Source of the DNA: Bacteroidales bacterium | GTDB taxonomy: Bacteria; Bacteroidota; Bacteroidia; Bacteroidales; UBA932 | NCBI GenBank assembly: GCA_017627955.1 | Contig: JAGAFU010000051.1 | Coordinates: forward strand, 1 to 58,170 | Direction: 5' to 3' | Length of the DNA: 58,170 nucleotides | The notes under the pieces: generated by a model | Seen by the model: only the letters and a program-made list of their open reading frames with translations | The model's database searches: none | Told to the model about the DNA's origin: nothing | In this document: in pieces, positions 36,049-44,837 of the stretch | How the letters are laid out: every line of letters begins with the position of its first letter | Numbering within the stretch: the first letter of the stretch is position 1 | Program-made: the position numbers and the translations under genes

Positions 36049-37049
36049 AGAACTTTCTCCAACCAGTGGAAGATCAGGAATATCCTCCTTTTGAACACAT
36101 TGTAATTAAGACTCAGGGCATTGTCCTCGACCTTGTTGGTCTTCATCGTAATGCCTGAGGTGAACACGGCGCATGGGGCTCCGGCCCTCGAGAACACGCC
36201 CTGGTCCCCGATCCTCGAGAGGAACATCTCGGTGAACCCCTCGCTTCCGTAATAGTCGAACCCGAGGTCCAGGTTGAGCCCGTCGGCATTGTTGGCGCTG
36301 ATCAGCTGGTACTTGTACCCGGCCCCGCCAAGCATTATAAGGTAGTCCTTACGCCCTTTTGTGAGGGGGGACAGCGAGCTGCCAAGTATGTCAAGCACAA
36401 CAACATTCTGGATCTTCGAGGGAGTCACCGTCTCCCCGCTGACCGGGTCCTTGAGCTTCCCGGAAGCGATGTCGCTCCAAAGAGCCTCCGCTCCCAGCGA
36501 GTTCCGCTCCCTGGCGTCAGTCGCCACGAAGATCAGGTTCTTCCCGTAAGACCGTCCCAGTTCCTTCATCCTGGCGAACATGTCGGCGATGTTGACCATC
36601 GCGACTAGCCCGGAGGCGTTGCTGTCCGCTCCGGGATAGACCGTCCCCGCGATCTTCCCGTGGTTGTCGTAGTTGGCGGTCACGATGACATACCCTTCCT
36701 TGAGGCCGCTTCTCTTGCCAGGCATGAAGCCCATGATGTTGTGTCCCGCCTTGCCGGCGACCTCGAAGGAGCGGCTCCATTTGCCGCCCATCTTCATCAG
36801 TCCGGCCTTCCTGAACCTTCTGGCGACCCAGAACGCGGCCTCGTTAGCTCCGGAAGTACCGGTGCCCCTTCCGTTGAACAAGGTGTCGCAGAGAAACTCA
36901 ACCTCCTGCTGCAACTTCTCAACTTTGATTATCCTCTCGGCGTTCTTGCCGGATGGGATCATTTTGGGCCCGGAAGTCTGAGCCAGAATGGCTTCAGGTA
37001 CGACAGCCAGAAATATGATGAAGAAAAAATAGCGTAAATTCGTTTTCAA
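36045..37049 (-). CDS. M28-family peptidase homologue lacking key active-site residues
   Basis: No ATG gives an N-terminus before the fold. TTG at 37049 yields 334 residues with signal peptide KTNLRYFFFIIFLAVVPEAILAQ in pieces; TTG 37082 is the alternative. The M28 fold is clear (GHNIMGFMPGK, VTANYDNHG, GADSNASGLVAMVNIADMF, LDILGSS). Against the Streptomyces aminopeptidase pattern, the first His ligand is Asn (ANYDNHG for AHxD), the catalytic Glu is Arg (DARERNSLG for GAEExGLxG), and the last His ligand is missing (AVFTSGITMK). The bridging Asp, one Glu and the later Asp remain. It is therefore probably not a peptidase but a binding or scaffold protein. First gene of the ABC exporter operon. 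Confidence 0.75.
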   Translation of the reverse strand: MKTNLRYFFFIIFLAVVPEAILAQTSGPKMIPSGKNAERIIKVEKLQQEVEFLCDTLFNGRGTGTSGANEAAFWVARRFRKAGLMKMGGKWSRSFEVAGKAGHNIMGFMPGKRSGLKEGYVIVTANYDNHGKIAGTVYPGADSNASGLVAMVNIADMFARMKELGRSYGKNLIFVATDARERNSLGAEALWSDIASGKLKDPVSGETVTPSKIQNVVVLDILGSSLSPLTKGRKDYLIMLGGAGYKYQLISANNADGLNLDLGFDYYGSEGFTEMFLSRIGDQGVFSRAGAPCAVFTSGITMKTNKVEDNALSLNYNVFKRRIFLIFHWLEKVL

Positions 37050-37072
37050 GGCACGATAAATGTTTATCTTTG
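37043..37072 (+). promoter_or_regulatory. Candidate promoter of the TPR gene
   Basis: TATCTTTG (37065-37072) is a perfect TAnnTTTG; 18 bp upstream a TTTT (37043-37046) stands where TTTG is expected. The leader would be about 38 nt and very A-rich just before the ATG, which is typical for translation initiation in Bacteroidota. It overlaps the start region of the divergent M28-like gene. Confidence 0.5.
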
Positions 37073-37117
37073 CAACTGACAAAAATAGGAATTTTAGACC
37101 TTATAATAAAATAAAAA

Positions 37118-39148
37118 ATGAAGCGGCTCGCTATTTCCCTGTTACTTTTCTTGTCTTTGGCTGTGGTCTCTTTGGCCCAGTACGACAAGGATGTGTTTAT
37201 GTTCAGGGGGCGGCAGGCCCTCTCGGACGGGAAATACGCTGAGGCTATCAGCCAGTTCAACATTCTCTCGAGGCTTGACACTACCGACTGCTGGGTGTTC
37301 TTCTACAGGGGAATCGCCAAGTACAATCTCGGAGACATCAGAGGAGCCCAAAGCGACTTCGATCATTCCGTCAGGCTTAATCCCGTGTTCACCAACGGCT
37401 ACCACTTCAGGGCTATAACCTTAAGCCGTTCAGGTAAATACGATGAGGCGTTGAAGGATTTCGACAGGGCGATGGAGCTTCGCCCCGGCCTGATCGGCCT
37501 TTATTTCAGCCGCGGCGTCACCTACTTCCTCGCTCAGAGATTCGAGAACGCCGTCGAGGATTTCGACCGCTACATCACCAAGGAGCCGAAAGACCCCTCG
37601 GCCTATCTCAACAGGGGAGCCTGCTATCTCTTCCTGAGCGACACGACGAAGGCCATTTCGGACTACAACAAGGCGATCTCGCTGGATCGCTTCGATCCGG
37701 AAGGTTATGTCCGTAGAGGACGCGTTTTCGCCATCCAGAAAAAGTTCAAGGACGCCATCCAGGACATGGACAAGGCGATCTCGCTGGACACCACCAACAC
37801 TTTCGCCTATTTCAACCGCGCCTTGATGTACTACGAGTCCAACGACTACAACAAGGCGATGGCGGATCTCAACAGGGTGCTCCGCGACGAGCCCGGCAAC
37901 GCTCTGACCCTCTACAACAGGAGTCTAATCAGCGCCCAGGTGGGTAACTTCGAGGATGCCTTGGACGACATGGACCGGGTCATCAACATCAATCCGGACA
38001 ACGTCCTGGCCTACTACAACCGGGCCTCATATTTCGTCCAGATGGGACGTTGGCTGGACGCTCTTGACGACTACGACAAGGCTATCGAGCTCTATCCGGA
38101 CTTCGCCAAAGCCTACCTGAACAGGTCTTACGTCAAGAATATGCTCGGCCGTACCAAGTCTTCAAAGCAGGACTACGACACGGCGCAGCGCAAGGTGCGG
38201 GAGTACCGCTCAAAGACCTCCAACGAGCAGGCGTCCTTTGCCGACACAACCAAGAAATACAGCTCGCTGATCGCCCTCGACGCGGATTTCGCCAAGAAAG
38301 GATTCGACAACGAGCTTCTGCAGAACCGTGACATCAACATCCGTCTCAAGCCTCTGTACAAGTTCAGTCTCTCCGCCAGCCGGGACATCCAGACTGTCGC
38401 ACTTCGTCATAGATATGAGAACCTGTTGATAGATAAGTTTATAGCTGATTCACCGATCAGCATGGCCATCTCCAATTCGGACTCTATTCCCAGGCCCAGG
38501 TTCGAGCAGGGAATCGATGCCTCCATCTATGGCGACTCCTATCTCGCGGCCGGCGACCCGAAGAGTCTCACGGAAGCGGACAGGCAATTCATCCGGGGAC
38601 TTTACAGCGTCCAGTCAAAGCAGTTCTCAACCGCTCTGAACCAGTTCGACGCGGCTGTCAACTCGGAGCCTGAAGGAAGATATTCGGAATATTACAAAGC
38701 GTTCTATTATCTCAACAGGGGAGTCCTCCGCGCGGAGATGATCGACTTCATCTCCTCGATCGAGAATAATGTCCAGACACTTACGATGGACGACCAGGGC
38801 GCCACTAGGGCCAGGGTACGTGACCAGGTCAGCCGCACTTATGACTATTCCGAGGCGATTGACGACATGCTTGCGGCCGACAAGCTCCTTCCTGGAGTCC
38901 CTTACATCTATTTCAACCTTGGCAACCTTTACTGCCTCTCCTCCAAGTTCGTCGAGTCGGTCGACAACTACACGAAGGCGATCGAGGTGTTCCCTTACAT
39001 GGGAGACGCCTACTACAACAGAGGTCTTGTCCTCATCTACCTGAAAGACAAGGAGAAAGGTTGCATCGACCTGTCCCGGGCCGGAGAGCTTGGGGTAGGT
39101 GACGCCTACAGCGTGATCTCAAAGTATTGCGAGGAGGGAGAGAAGTGA
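37118..39148 (+). CDS. Exported tetratricopeptide repeat protein
   Basis: The 676-residue protein has a signal peptide ending SLAQ and about ten consecutive TPR units (residues about 25-370; repeated AYxNRG...Y-A--D--KAI-L-P pattern). A less regular middle follows, then further TPRs at about 490-530 and 610-670. TPR arrays bind other proteins; the partner is unknown. Being exported, it works in the periplasm or at the outer membrane. The YycJ-like gene overlaps its stop by one base. No enzymatic domain is present. Confidence 0.88.
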   Translation: MKRLAISLLLFLSLAVVSLAQYDKDVFMFRGRQALSDGKYAEAISQFNILSRLDTTDCWVFFYRGIAKYNLGDIRGAQSDFDHSVRLNPVFTNGYHFRAITLSRSGKYDEALKDFDRAMELRPGLIGLYFSRGVTYFLAQRFENAVEDFDRYITKEPKDPSAYLNRGACYLFLSDTTKAISDYNKAISLDRFDPEGYVRRGRVFAIQKKFKDAIQDMDKAISLDTTNTFAYFNRALMYYESNDYNKAMADLNRVLRDEPGNALTLYNRSLISAQVGNFEDALDDMDRVININPDNVLAYYNRASYFVQMGRWLDALDDYDKAIELYPDFAKAYLNRSYVKNMLGRTKSSKQDYDTAQRKVREYRSKTSNEQASFADTTKKYSSLIALDADFAKKGFDNELLQNRDINIRLKPLYKFSLSASRDIQTVALRHRYENLLIDKFIADSPISMAISNSDSIPRPRFEQGIDASIYGDSYLAAGDPKSLTEADRQFIRGLYSVQSKQFSTALNQFDAAVNSEPEGRYSEYYKAFYYLNRGVLRAEMIDFISSIENNVQTLTMDDQGATRARVRDQVSRTYDYSEAIDDMLAADKLLPGVPYIYFNLGNLYCLSSKFVESVDNYTKAIEVFPYMGDAYYNRGLVLIYLKDKEKGCIDLSRAGELGVGDAYSVISKYCEEGEK

Positions 39149-39975
39149 TGCTGCGTTTCGTGAGTTTCTCGAGCGGGAGTTGCGGCAATTGTTATTTTCT
39201 CCATGACGGGACAGCCGGCCTCGTGATCGACGCCGGGATCAGTCTTCGTCGGCTTAAGAAATATCTGACAGAGAGGGGTTTCGGCCTCGACTCATTCCAG
39301 GCCGTTCTCGTGACCCATGACCATCTTGACCATATCCGTCATCTGGGCGCCTGGTGCAAGCACCTTGGGAAGCCGGTCTACGCCACGAGAACTCTTCATG
39401 ACGCGCTTTCCAGGCATACTTTCACCCGGGACTGGATAGCTCCCTGCCGGAAGATCCTGGGAGAGGGAAGCACTGTCCTGCCTATCCGTCCGGAGCCGGA
39501 GCTTTGCCCCTCAGTTACTTCTTTCGTCGTTCCTCATGACGCCACCCAGACGGTCGGGTTCTACATCGAATGGGGAGGGCACCGCTTTTTCCTCATGACC
39601 GACGCGGGCAGGGTGACTCCGGAAGCTCTTGAATATGCCTCAAAAGCGGACACCGTGGTCTTCGAATCCAACTACGACACGGAAATGCTGATCGGCGGGC
39701 CTTATCCTCACGATCTGAAGATGAGAATATGCAAAGGCAACGGTCACCTTTCTAACGACGAGTGCGCCGTGGCCGTGCGGCGGTTCTGGCATCCGGGGCT
39801 GAGGCACATATTCCTTTGCCACCTCAGCGAGAACAATAACACCCCCGCTCTCGCTTTCGAGGCGACCGCTGAGGCTCTCCGTTTGATTGACGCTGGCAAT
39901 GGCCACACGGCCAAGGACGTTACCAATCTCCAGACACTCCACCGTTCCTCTCCCTCGCAGGTCTATATTCTTTAG
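39148..39975 (+). CDS. YycJ/WalJ-like MBL-fold exonuclease homologue
   Basis: Start 39148 (TGATG overlap with the TPR stop) gives 275 residues. The N-terminus MLRFVSFSSGSCGNCYFL is diagnostic for the YycJ/WalJ branch (SxSSGSxGNxY). HDHLDH carries the metal-binding motif, with later VVPHDA, MTDAGRV, FESNYD and LCHLSENN. In Firmicutes YycJ/WalJ is encoded in the walKR operon and links to DNA repair or replication-cell division coordination. Here it follows a TPR gene. It is cytoplasmic. Confidence 0.9.
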   Translation: MLRFVSFSSGSCGNCYFLHDGTAGLVIDAGISLRRLKKYLTERGFGLDSFQAVLVTHDHLDHIRHLGAWCKHLGKPVYATRTLHDALSRHTFTRDWIAPCRKILGEGSTVLPIRPEPELCPSVTSFVVPHDATQTVGFYIEWGGHRFFLMTDAGRVTPEALEYASKADTVVFESNYDTEMLIGGPYPHDLKMRICKGNGHLSNDECAVAVRRFWHPGLRHIFLCHLSENNNTPALAFEATAEALRLIDAGNGHTAKDVTNLQTLHRSSPSQVYIL

Positions 39976-40039
39976 ATGCGCCCCTTGCTGGAAGGTACAT
40001 AATTTGCAGTGGAGAAGTGGCTTAATAATACCGAAAAGA

Positions 40040-40648
40040 ATGAGACTTAACAATCTGGTGGCGGTCGTGGCCGCTATTGCGATCTCGGCGACTATGAGCG
40101 CCCAGAGCATTTATGACATCAAGGTCAAGGACATGGACGGAAAGGAAGTGTCCCTGTCGGAGTACAAAGGCAAGGTCCTGCTGATCGTCAACACGGCGAC
40201 CAAGTGCGGCTTTACCCCTCAGTATGAGGAGCTTCAGGAGATGTACGACAAGTACAAGGACAAGGGGCTCGTGATCCTTGATTTCCCCTGCAACCAGTTC
40301 GGTGAGCAGGCTCCCGGCGACATCGCCTCGATCCACGAGTTCTGCACAGAGAAGTACTCGACGACCTTCCCCCAGTTCGACAAGATCGATGTCAATGGCG
40401 AGAATGAAAGTCCTCTGTTCGCTTATCTCAAGTCCAAGCAAGGATTCAAGGGCTTCGGCAACGGCGCCCAGGCCAAGTTCATGGACGAGATGATGAAAAA
40501 GCGCGACCCGGACTATGCCTCGAAGCCTGACGTCAAGTGGAACTTCACCAAGTTCCTGGTCGACTCCAAAGGTGAGGTGGTCGCGCGTTTCGAGCCCACG
40601 GTCAGCATGAACTTCGTCAGCACCGTTGTGAGCTCCAAGCTCTTCTAA
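40040..40648 (+). CDS. Exported glutathione peroxidase family thiol peroxidase
   Basis: Start 40040 gives 202 residues with a signal peptide ending MSAQ. The GPx fold shows peroxidatic Cys56 in VNTATKCGFTP, Gln in FPCNQFGEQAPG (where a second Cys lies) and Trp/Asn in DVKWNFTKFLVD. It reduces peroxides, in such non-selenium bacterial forms probably with thioredoxin-like donors rather than glutathione. The signal peptide puts it in the periplasm. It stands alone after the YycJ gene (64 bp) and overlaps the convergent M64 gene end by 4 bp. Confidence 0.92.
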   Translation: MRLNNLVAVVAAIAISATMSAQSIYDIKVKDMDGKEVSLSEYKGKVLLIVNTATKCGFTPQYEELQEMYDKYKDKGLVILDFPCNQFGEQAPGDIASIHEFCTEKYSTTFPQFDKIDVNGENESPLFAYLKSKQGFKGFGNGAQAKFMDEMMKKRDPDYASKPDVKWNFTKFLVDSKGEVVARFEPTVSMNFVSTVVSSKLF

Positions 40649-42045
40649 TCCAGCTCCTTCGTGTAGAAATCTATCATGTACCTGATCGCCTCACGGCAGA
40701 CAGGACAGAATGACGGGTAAGAGTTGGTCAGCATCCGGCAGTCCGGAAAACCTCTCCAAACCCCTTTGCTCTGATAGCCGCCGCCCTCGTAAAGGTCGAC
40801 GGCTGTTTTTTTGCCCACCGGCTTCTTGCCCTTCCAGTTGATGGAAGTGTCATCACTGCCGAATTCCTGTCCCTTCAGGCTTCTCCATTTCGAATCGAAA
40901 TCCTTCATGGTCGTGATGTTACGCTCCCAAGGCTCGACATCGGGGTAGTAGTACTCCGAATACTGGTCGTCGTAGTAATACTCGTCGGCGAGGCCGGCGA
41001 AACTGTGGCCGAACTCATGGACCACCACGGGGCGGAAACCCGAGTGATGGGCGGTCGTCAGGGTGTAGGAATTGTAGATTCCACCTCCGCCGTAAGTGTC
41101 TGTGTTGGCGAGGATTATGATGTGCTCGTAGGGGATTCCGGCCAGTACATCGTGGAGTTGGAAGAGGTGCAGGGTAGTGAGGTATCTCTCGGTGTAGAAA
41201 GAATCGAAGTTCGAGCCGACCGCTGTCTCCTTCCAGAGGCCCTCTCTCGGCACGCTGACTCCGCTGTCTCTCGAGGGAGCCTTGACGCAGACCAGGTTGA
41301 ACCTATCCTTCATCGACCTGAACGGCTCGTGGGCCCAGAGGCTGGCCATAGCCTCCCGGGCATCGGCCATAAAGGTGTCCATCTCCTCCTGGGTGTACCC
41401 TTCGGCCACGATCGCCACATCGATCCGCTCATCGCTCTTGGGGTCAGAATCCAGGTCCTCGCCGCCTTTCCAGATCCATTCGTGGGGAGTGGGATTCATT
41501 CCGACAGGCCTAATGAGGATGTCCGCGGGATCGACGATGTGGGAATATGAGCACGACACATGGCCGTCCCTGAAGTCGAACAGTTCCACGGTGATCTTGG
41601 CTTCCTCGGATGGCATGGGCACGAGGAACACGTTCTCGAAGCCTTTTGCCAGTTTGGTCGCCTCTTCGGTTGGCTGCCATTCCTGGAACAGTGTTGAGAA
41701 GGAGGTGGCATAGATAACTTTGTCGTAGTCAGCGCCTTCCGCAGATTTTACCCGCATTGTGATCTGGCCGTTTCCCCGGAGGGGGACTTTGTCGAGGTTG
41801 ACTCGTTTTCCGGCCCAGCCGTCGATCGAGCATAGTTCGGCGAGGGTGATTGACTGGGTTTTGTCTGTGCCGCTGAAGATGTAGTTGAGACGGAGAGTCT
41901 TGGTGAAGTCCAACCGCCCTTCGGCTCCGCTCAGGGACCGGTTGGTGAGCGGTAATGCCCGGTTGGTGAGCGGAGCCGAACCACCGGCCAAAGACAGGTT
42001 AAGCGACATGGCAATCAACGCTGCCAAAGAAACTAACCTTTTCAT
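40645..42045 (-). CDS. Exported M64 (IgA peptidase) family metalloprotease
   Basis: Start 42045 (MKRLVSLAAL) gives 466 residues. The Zn-binding HEFGH begins at H343 (VVVHEFGHSFAGLADEYY), with an Asp/Glu-Tyr-rich third-ligand region, and upstream there is the typical RIDVAIVAEGYTQEEMDTF (split in two). The N-terminal propeptide-like domain is about 48-150. M64 enzymes of gut bacteria include IgA-cleaving and broader proteases; substrate here is unknown. Residues about 23-45, right after the signal peptide (GGSAPLTNRALPLTNRSLSG), are coded by a 61-bp palindromic insert. The gene follows the PatB-like gene by 6 bp. Confidence 0.9.
   Translation of the reverse strand: MKRLVSLAALIAMSLNLSLAGGSAPLTNRALPLTNRSLSGAEGRLDFTKTLRLNYIFSGTDKTQSITLAELCSIDGWAGKRVNLDKVPLRGNGQITMRVKSAEGADYDKVIYATSFSTLFQEWQPTEEATKLAKGFENVFLVPMPSEEAKITVELFDFRDGHVSCSYSHIVDPADILIRPVGMNPTPHEWIWKGGEDLDSDPKSDERIDVAIVAEGYTQEEMDTFMADAREAMASLWAHEPFRSMKDRFNLVCVKAPSRDSGVSVPREGLWKETAVGSNFDSFYTERYLTTLHLFQLHDVLAGIPYEHIIILANTDTYGGGGIYNSYTLTTAHHSGFRPVVVHEFGHSFAGLADEYYYDDQYSEYYYPDVEPWERNITTMKDFDSKWRSLKGQEFGSDDTSINWKGKKPVGKKTAVDLYEGGGYQSKGVWRGFPDCRMLTNSYPSFCPVCREAIRYMIDFYTKELD
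41920..41980. repeat. 61-bp palindromic insert behind the M64 signal peptide
   Basis: TTCGGCTCCGCTCA (41920-41933) and its exact complement (41967-41980) bound two direct copies of GGTTGGTGAGCGG (about 41939-41952 and 41961-41973). Bases 41961-41985 are identical to the complement of 25937-25961 in mtaB, so the same unit is translated in opposite orientation and into different peptides in the two genes. Confidence 0.85.
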
Positions 42046-42051
42046 CGCCAA

Positions 42052-43299
42052 CTATTTAAGAAGCCTCTTGAAACCCTTGGCAATACGTTTGACAGCCTCC
42101 TCGAACCTTGCCCTCGGGCAAGCCATATTGATCCTCATGAAGCCGTCGAGGCCGTACATCTCTCCACCGTTGATCCAGACCTTCTCATTCTCGATCAGGC
42201 TCTTCTCGATCTCCATCGAAGGCATATTGATCGCGCTGACATCGACCCAGGCCAGATAAGTACCCTCGACTTTGGTGACAGGGAACCGCGGCACCTCGCG
42301 CTCGAAATATTCAAGCATGAACCTGTAATTGCTCTGGAGATATTCCATAAGCTCCTTGATCCACGGCTCACCCTCATTGTAGGCGGCCTGGAGGGCGATA
42401 ACTCCGAACGGATTCATGTCGCAATGCTCCCAGATGTTGATGACCCTGTCGATCTGCTTTCTCCAGTCGGGATTGTTGGTTATCAGGTTGGAGATCCCGA
42501 GTCCGGCGATGTTGAAAGACTTGCTTGGGGAGTTCATCGTGATGGTGTTGTCCTGGTCGATCACCGCCATGGGGGTGAAGTGGTAGCCGGGCATCTCCAG
42601 CTCGCAGTGGATCTCGTCGCTGACGATGACCACTCCGTTGCGACGGCATATTTCCGCAACTTTCTGAAGGTCTTCCTTCGGCCATACTCTTCCGCAGGGG
42701 TTGTGAGGGTTGCAGAACAGCAGGACCTTTGCCATCGGGTCGGCGGCCTTTCTCTCAAGGTCCTCGAAATCAATGTACCAGGTGGCCTGGTCGCCCTCGG
42801 TGTCGTAGATCAGCTTGTTGAGGGAGAGCTCGCATCCGACGTTCCGGATCGAGGAGAAGAAGCAGTTGTAGGCGGGGGATTGGATGATCACTTTAGGGAG
42901 TTCTCCGTTGGGGCCTTTGCCGCCGTTGGGTTTCTCCGCGACCTTGCCTTCGGCGTTGATCTCATACTTGGTCAGGGCAGTGACGACGACTGACATTCCG
43001 GGGACAATCCCGTCGATGGGAATGTACCAGTCCCTCTCTGTGTGCCAGCCGCGGCGACGCTGCCACCAGCCTATCGCGGCCTCATAGTAGCTTTCCGGAA
43101 TATGGGTGTATCCGAAAATCTCGTGGTCCACCCTGCGGCGGAGCGCGTCGGTGATCGCCGGCGCGACCTTGAAGTCCATGTCAGCCACCCAAAGGGGAAT
43201 CACATCTTCGCCGATCGGGCCAGCGGGGCTGTCGGCATCCCATTTCACGCAGTTTGTGCCGCGTCTAACTGTCATCGCATCGAAATCGTACTTTCCCAT
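42052..43299 (-). CDS. PatB/MalY-type PLP-dependent aminotransferase or C-S lyase
   Basis: The 415-residue protein is a fold-type I PLP enzyme: NPHNPCGRVW (the Asn region), VSDEIHCELEM (cofactor-binding Asp, followed by the EIHCEL typical of MalY/PatB), and SPSKSFNIAGL with the PLP Lys. PatB/MalY proteins mostly act as cystathionine beta-lyases, making homocysteine, pyruvate and ammonia. A stretch of about 15 residues (KVAEKPNGGKGPNGELP) before the usual VIIQSPAYNCF is longer than normal and Gly/Lys-rich. The binding-protein gene ends 14 bp upstream. Confidence 0.9.
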   Translation of the reverse strand: MGKYDFDAMTVRRGTNCVKWDADSPAGPIGEDVIPLWVADMDFKVAPAITDALRRRVDHEIFGYTHIPESYYEAAIGWWQRRRGWHTERDWYIPIDGIVPGMSVVVTALTKYEINAEGKVAEKPNGGKGPNGELPKVIIQSPAYNCFFSSIRNVGCELSLNKLIYDTEGDQATWYIDFEDLERKAADPMAKVLLFCNPHNPCGRVWPKEDLQKVAEICRRNGVVIVSDEIHCELEMPGYHFTPMAVIDQDNTITMNSPSKSFNIAGLGISNLITNNPDWRKQIDRVINIWEHCDMNPFGVIALQAAYNEGEPWIKELMEYLQSNYRFMLEYFEREVPRFPVTKVEGTYLAWVDVSAINMPSMEIEKSLIENEKVWINGGEMYGLDGFMRINMACPRARFEEAVKRIAKGFKRLLK

Positions 43300-43313
43300 G
43301 TCGTTTTATTATT

Positions 43314-44837
43314 TTAATTTATCTGTCTGTAATAGATTGTCTTAAGGGCTTCGCCCTGGTTGTCGGGATGTAGGATGGCGGCCAGGTCCAGCAGCACGAG
43401 ATCCGGGCGGGCCACGCCGCTTTGCCAGATGTCGTTGCCGCCTTTGGAGTTCACCCTTTTGTTGTCGTTCCAGACCACCGGGTAGCTTCCATAGCCGAGT
43501 TCAGCGGCGTTGCTCTCGATGTTCCCGAGAATGTCCTTGAATATGGGGTTCACTCCCAGGAGGTCTTTACGGGTGTGGCACCAGCCGGTGTTGAGCCAGC
43601 AGTCGGCTTCCTGGCTTAAGGTGTAGGCTTTCTCGACCGGCATCACGCTTGAGGCCGCCTTGCCTTTCTCGCAGCCGAGGACTTCTCCGCCAGCGTCGCG
43701 GATCAGGGCGGTCAGGTAGCTGTCTTCAGAGGGGACGAACCATTGGTCGTTGTAAGGAATATTGAGGAGCACCTTCCTGGGCGCCTCTTTTCTGTCCTTG
43801 ACTTCGGCCGCTATGGTGTTGTAGCTTTTCGTCACTTCAGCGAGGATCGAGTCGGCGGCGGCCATCCGGCCGGTCAGCGCGCCGAAAAGACGGATGTAGG
43901 CGGCTCGGGCCAGCGGATGTCGCTCCAGGTGCTCGTTGACCGTAAACACCTTTATACCAAGTTGTTCCAGCTTCGTCTCAAAAGGCGACTTGGCCCCCGA
44001 AACGGCATACGTCAGCACCACATCCGGCCCCAGCCCCACGATCTTCTCATAATCCGGCGCCGCGTCGTACCCGACATCGGCTGGGGTGGATTGTGATCTG
44101 GCGGCAGGCTCTGGCAGTCCGGACTCCTCGCTTCGCTCCGAGTCTCCAGCGGCAGCTGTCGGAGCCAGCTCTGAAGGCTCGACCGCCTCGCTACGCTCGG
44201 CCCCACCGCTCGCTACGCTGCGCTCCGCTCCGGTCCCCCCTCTTACAGTGCCGAGGGTGGCATGGGTCTCGCCATCCAGACTGGCTCCGACAGCTTCTCT
44301 CTTCTCACTGGCAGTAGGCAGGTCTGGCAAGTCCGGACCGTGGACGCCCTCGTCACGCAAGAGGGAGGGGCCCATATCGAAGGAGAGGAGGTGAAAACTT
44401 GTTTTCACAGACTCTCCGAGAGATGGGAGGGGCCGAGCGAAGCGAGGAGTCCGGACTGCCAGAGCCTGCCTACTGCAGACGAGGGCGGTCGAGCCGCCAG
44501 AGCTGGTCTCGGAGGCAGTTTTGTCTGTGTAAAGATAATCGGGACCGGAGATGCCGACGATGCGGTCGGTGGCGCCGAGAGCATCGAGGAAGCCATAGTG
44601 GGAAGTGCTCATCGCGACAAGGCGACTAAAGGGCCGGTCGATGACCAGGGAATCCCTTGAGCCGTCAAAAGGGGAGACGGACACCACGGTCCATCCCCCC
44701 TCAGGCCTCTCAAATATCTCCAGGAACCGAGGCTCCGAGACATCACGACCACCGTCGCCAACCACCTTGCCACCACAGGAACACACCAAAGCCCCCAATG
44801 CGGCAAAAAGAAAAATATGGCGACGGAAGATATTCAT
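43314..44837 (-). CDS. ABC transporter substrate-binding lipoprotein (BtuF/FecB type) with large repeat-derived insert
   Basis: The 507-residue protein has lipobox VCSC. The fold is the Fe/B12 periplasmic-binding type: SRLVAMSTSHYGFLDALGATDRIVGIS opens the first lobe, then YEKIVGLGPDVVLTY, a long helix, and VPSEDSYLTALIRDAGGE in lobe 2. Relatives are about 370 residues. The excess, residues about 105-253 between GPDYLYTDK and DVGYDAAPDYEK, is Ser/Ala/Glu/Arg-rich and coded by composite palindromic DNA (44078-44525). The insert falls between two conserved fold elements, likely in a loop near the ligand site. No permease or ATPase gene is adjacent. It begins directly at the exonuclease stop. 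Confidence 0.85.
   Translation of the reverse strand: MNIFRRHIFLFAALGALVCSCGGKVVGDGGRDVSEPRFLEIFERPEGGWTVVSVSPFDGSRDSLVIDRPFSRLVAMSTSHYGFLDALGATDRIVGISGPDYLYTDKTASETSSGGSTALVCSRQALAVRTPRFARPLPSLGESVKTSFHLLSFDMGPSLLRDEGVHGPDLPDLPTASEKREAVGASLDGETHATLGTVRGGTGAERSVASGGAERSEAVEPSELAPTAAAGDSERSEESGLPEPAARSQSTPADVGYDAAPDYEKIVGLGPDVVLTYAVSGAKSPFETKLEQLGIKVFTVNEHLERHPLARAAYIRLFGALTGRMAAADSILAEVTKSYNTIAAEVKDRKEAPRKVLLNIPYNDQWFVPSEDSYLTALIRDAGGEVLGCEKGKAASSVMPVEKAYTLSQEADCWLNTGWCHTRKDLLGVNPIFKDILGNIESNAAELGYGSYPVVWNDNKRVNSKGGNDIWQSGVARPDLVLLDLAAILHPDNQGEALKTIYYRQIN
44103..44470. repeat. Composite palindromic element inside the binding-protein gene (type A copy 2 plus type B)
   Basis: Outer arms of 36 bp (44103-44138 and 44435-44470) are exact complements. 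Inside lies the 142-bp type A element at 44154-44295, with perfect 15-bp arms AGCTGTCGGAGCCAG and its complement, in opposite orientation to the MBL-gene copy. The other half (about 44316-44470) is a type B element; 44364-44431 matches mtaB 26051-26118 at 60 of 68 bases. All of it is open coding sequence on the minus strand. Confidence 0.92.

Noticed and set aside
39887-40039. N-terminal extension of the glutathione peroxidase gene
   Set aside because: The extension overlaps the YycJ-like gene and is arginine-rich; the ATG at 40040 gives a clean signal peptide.
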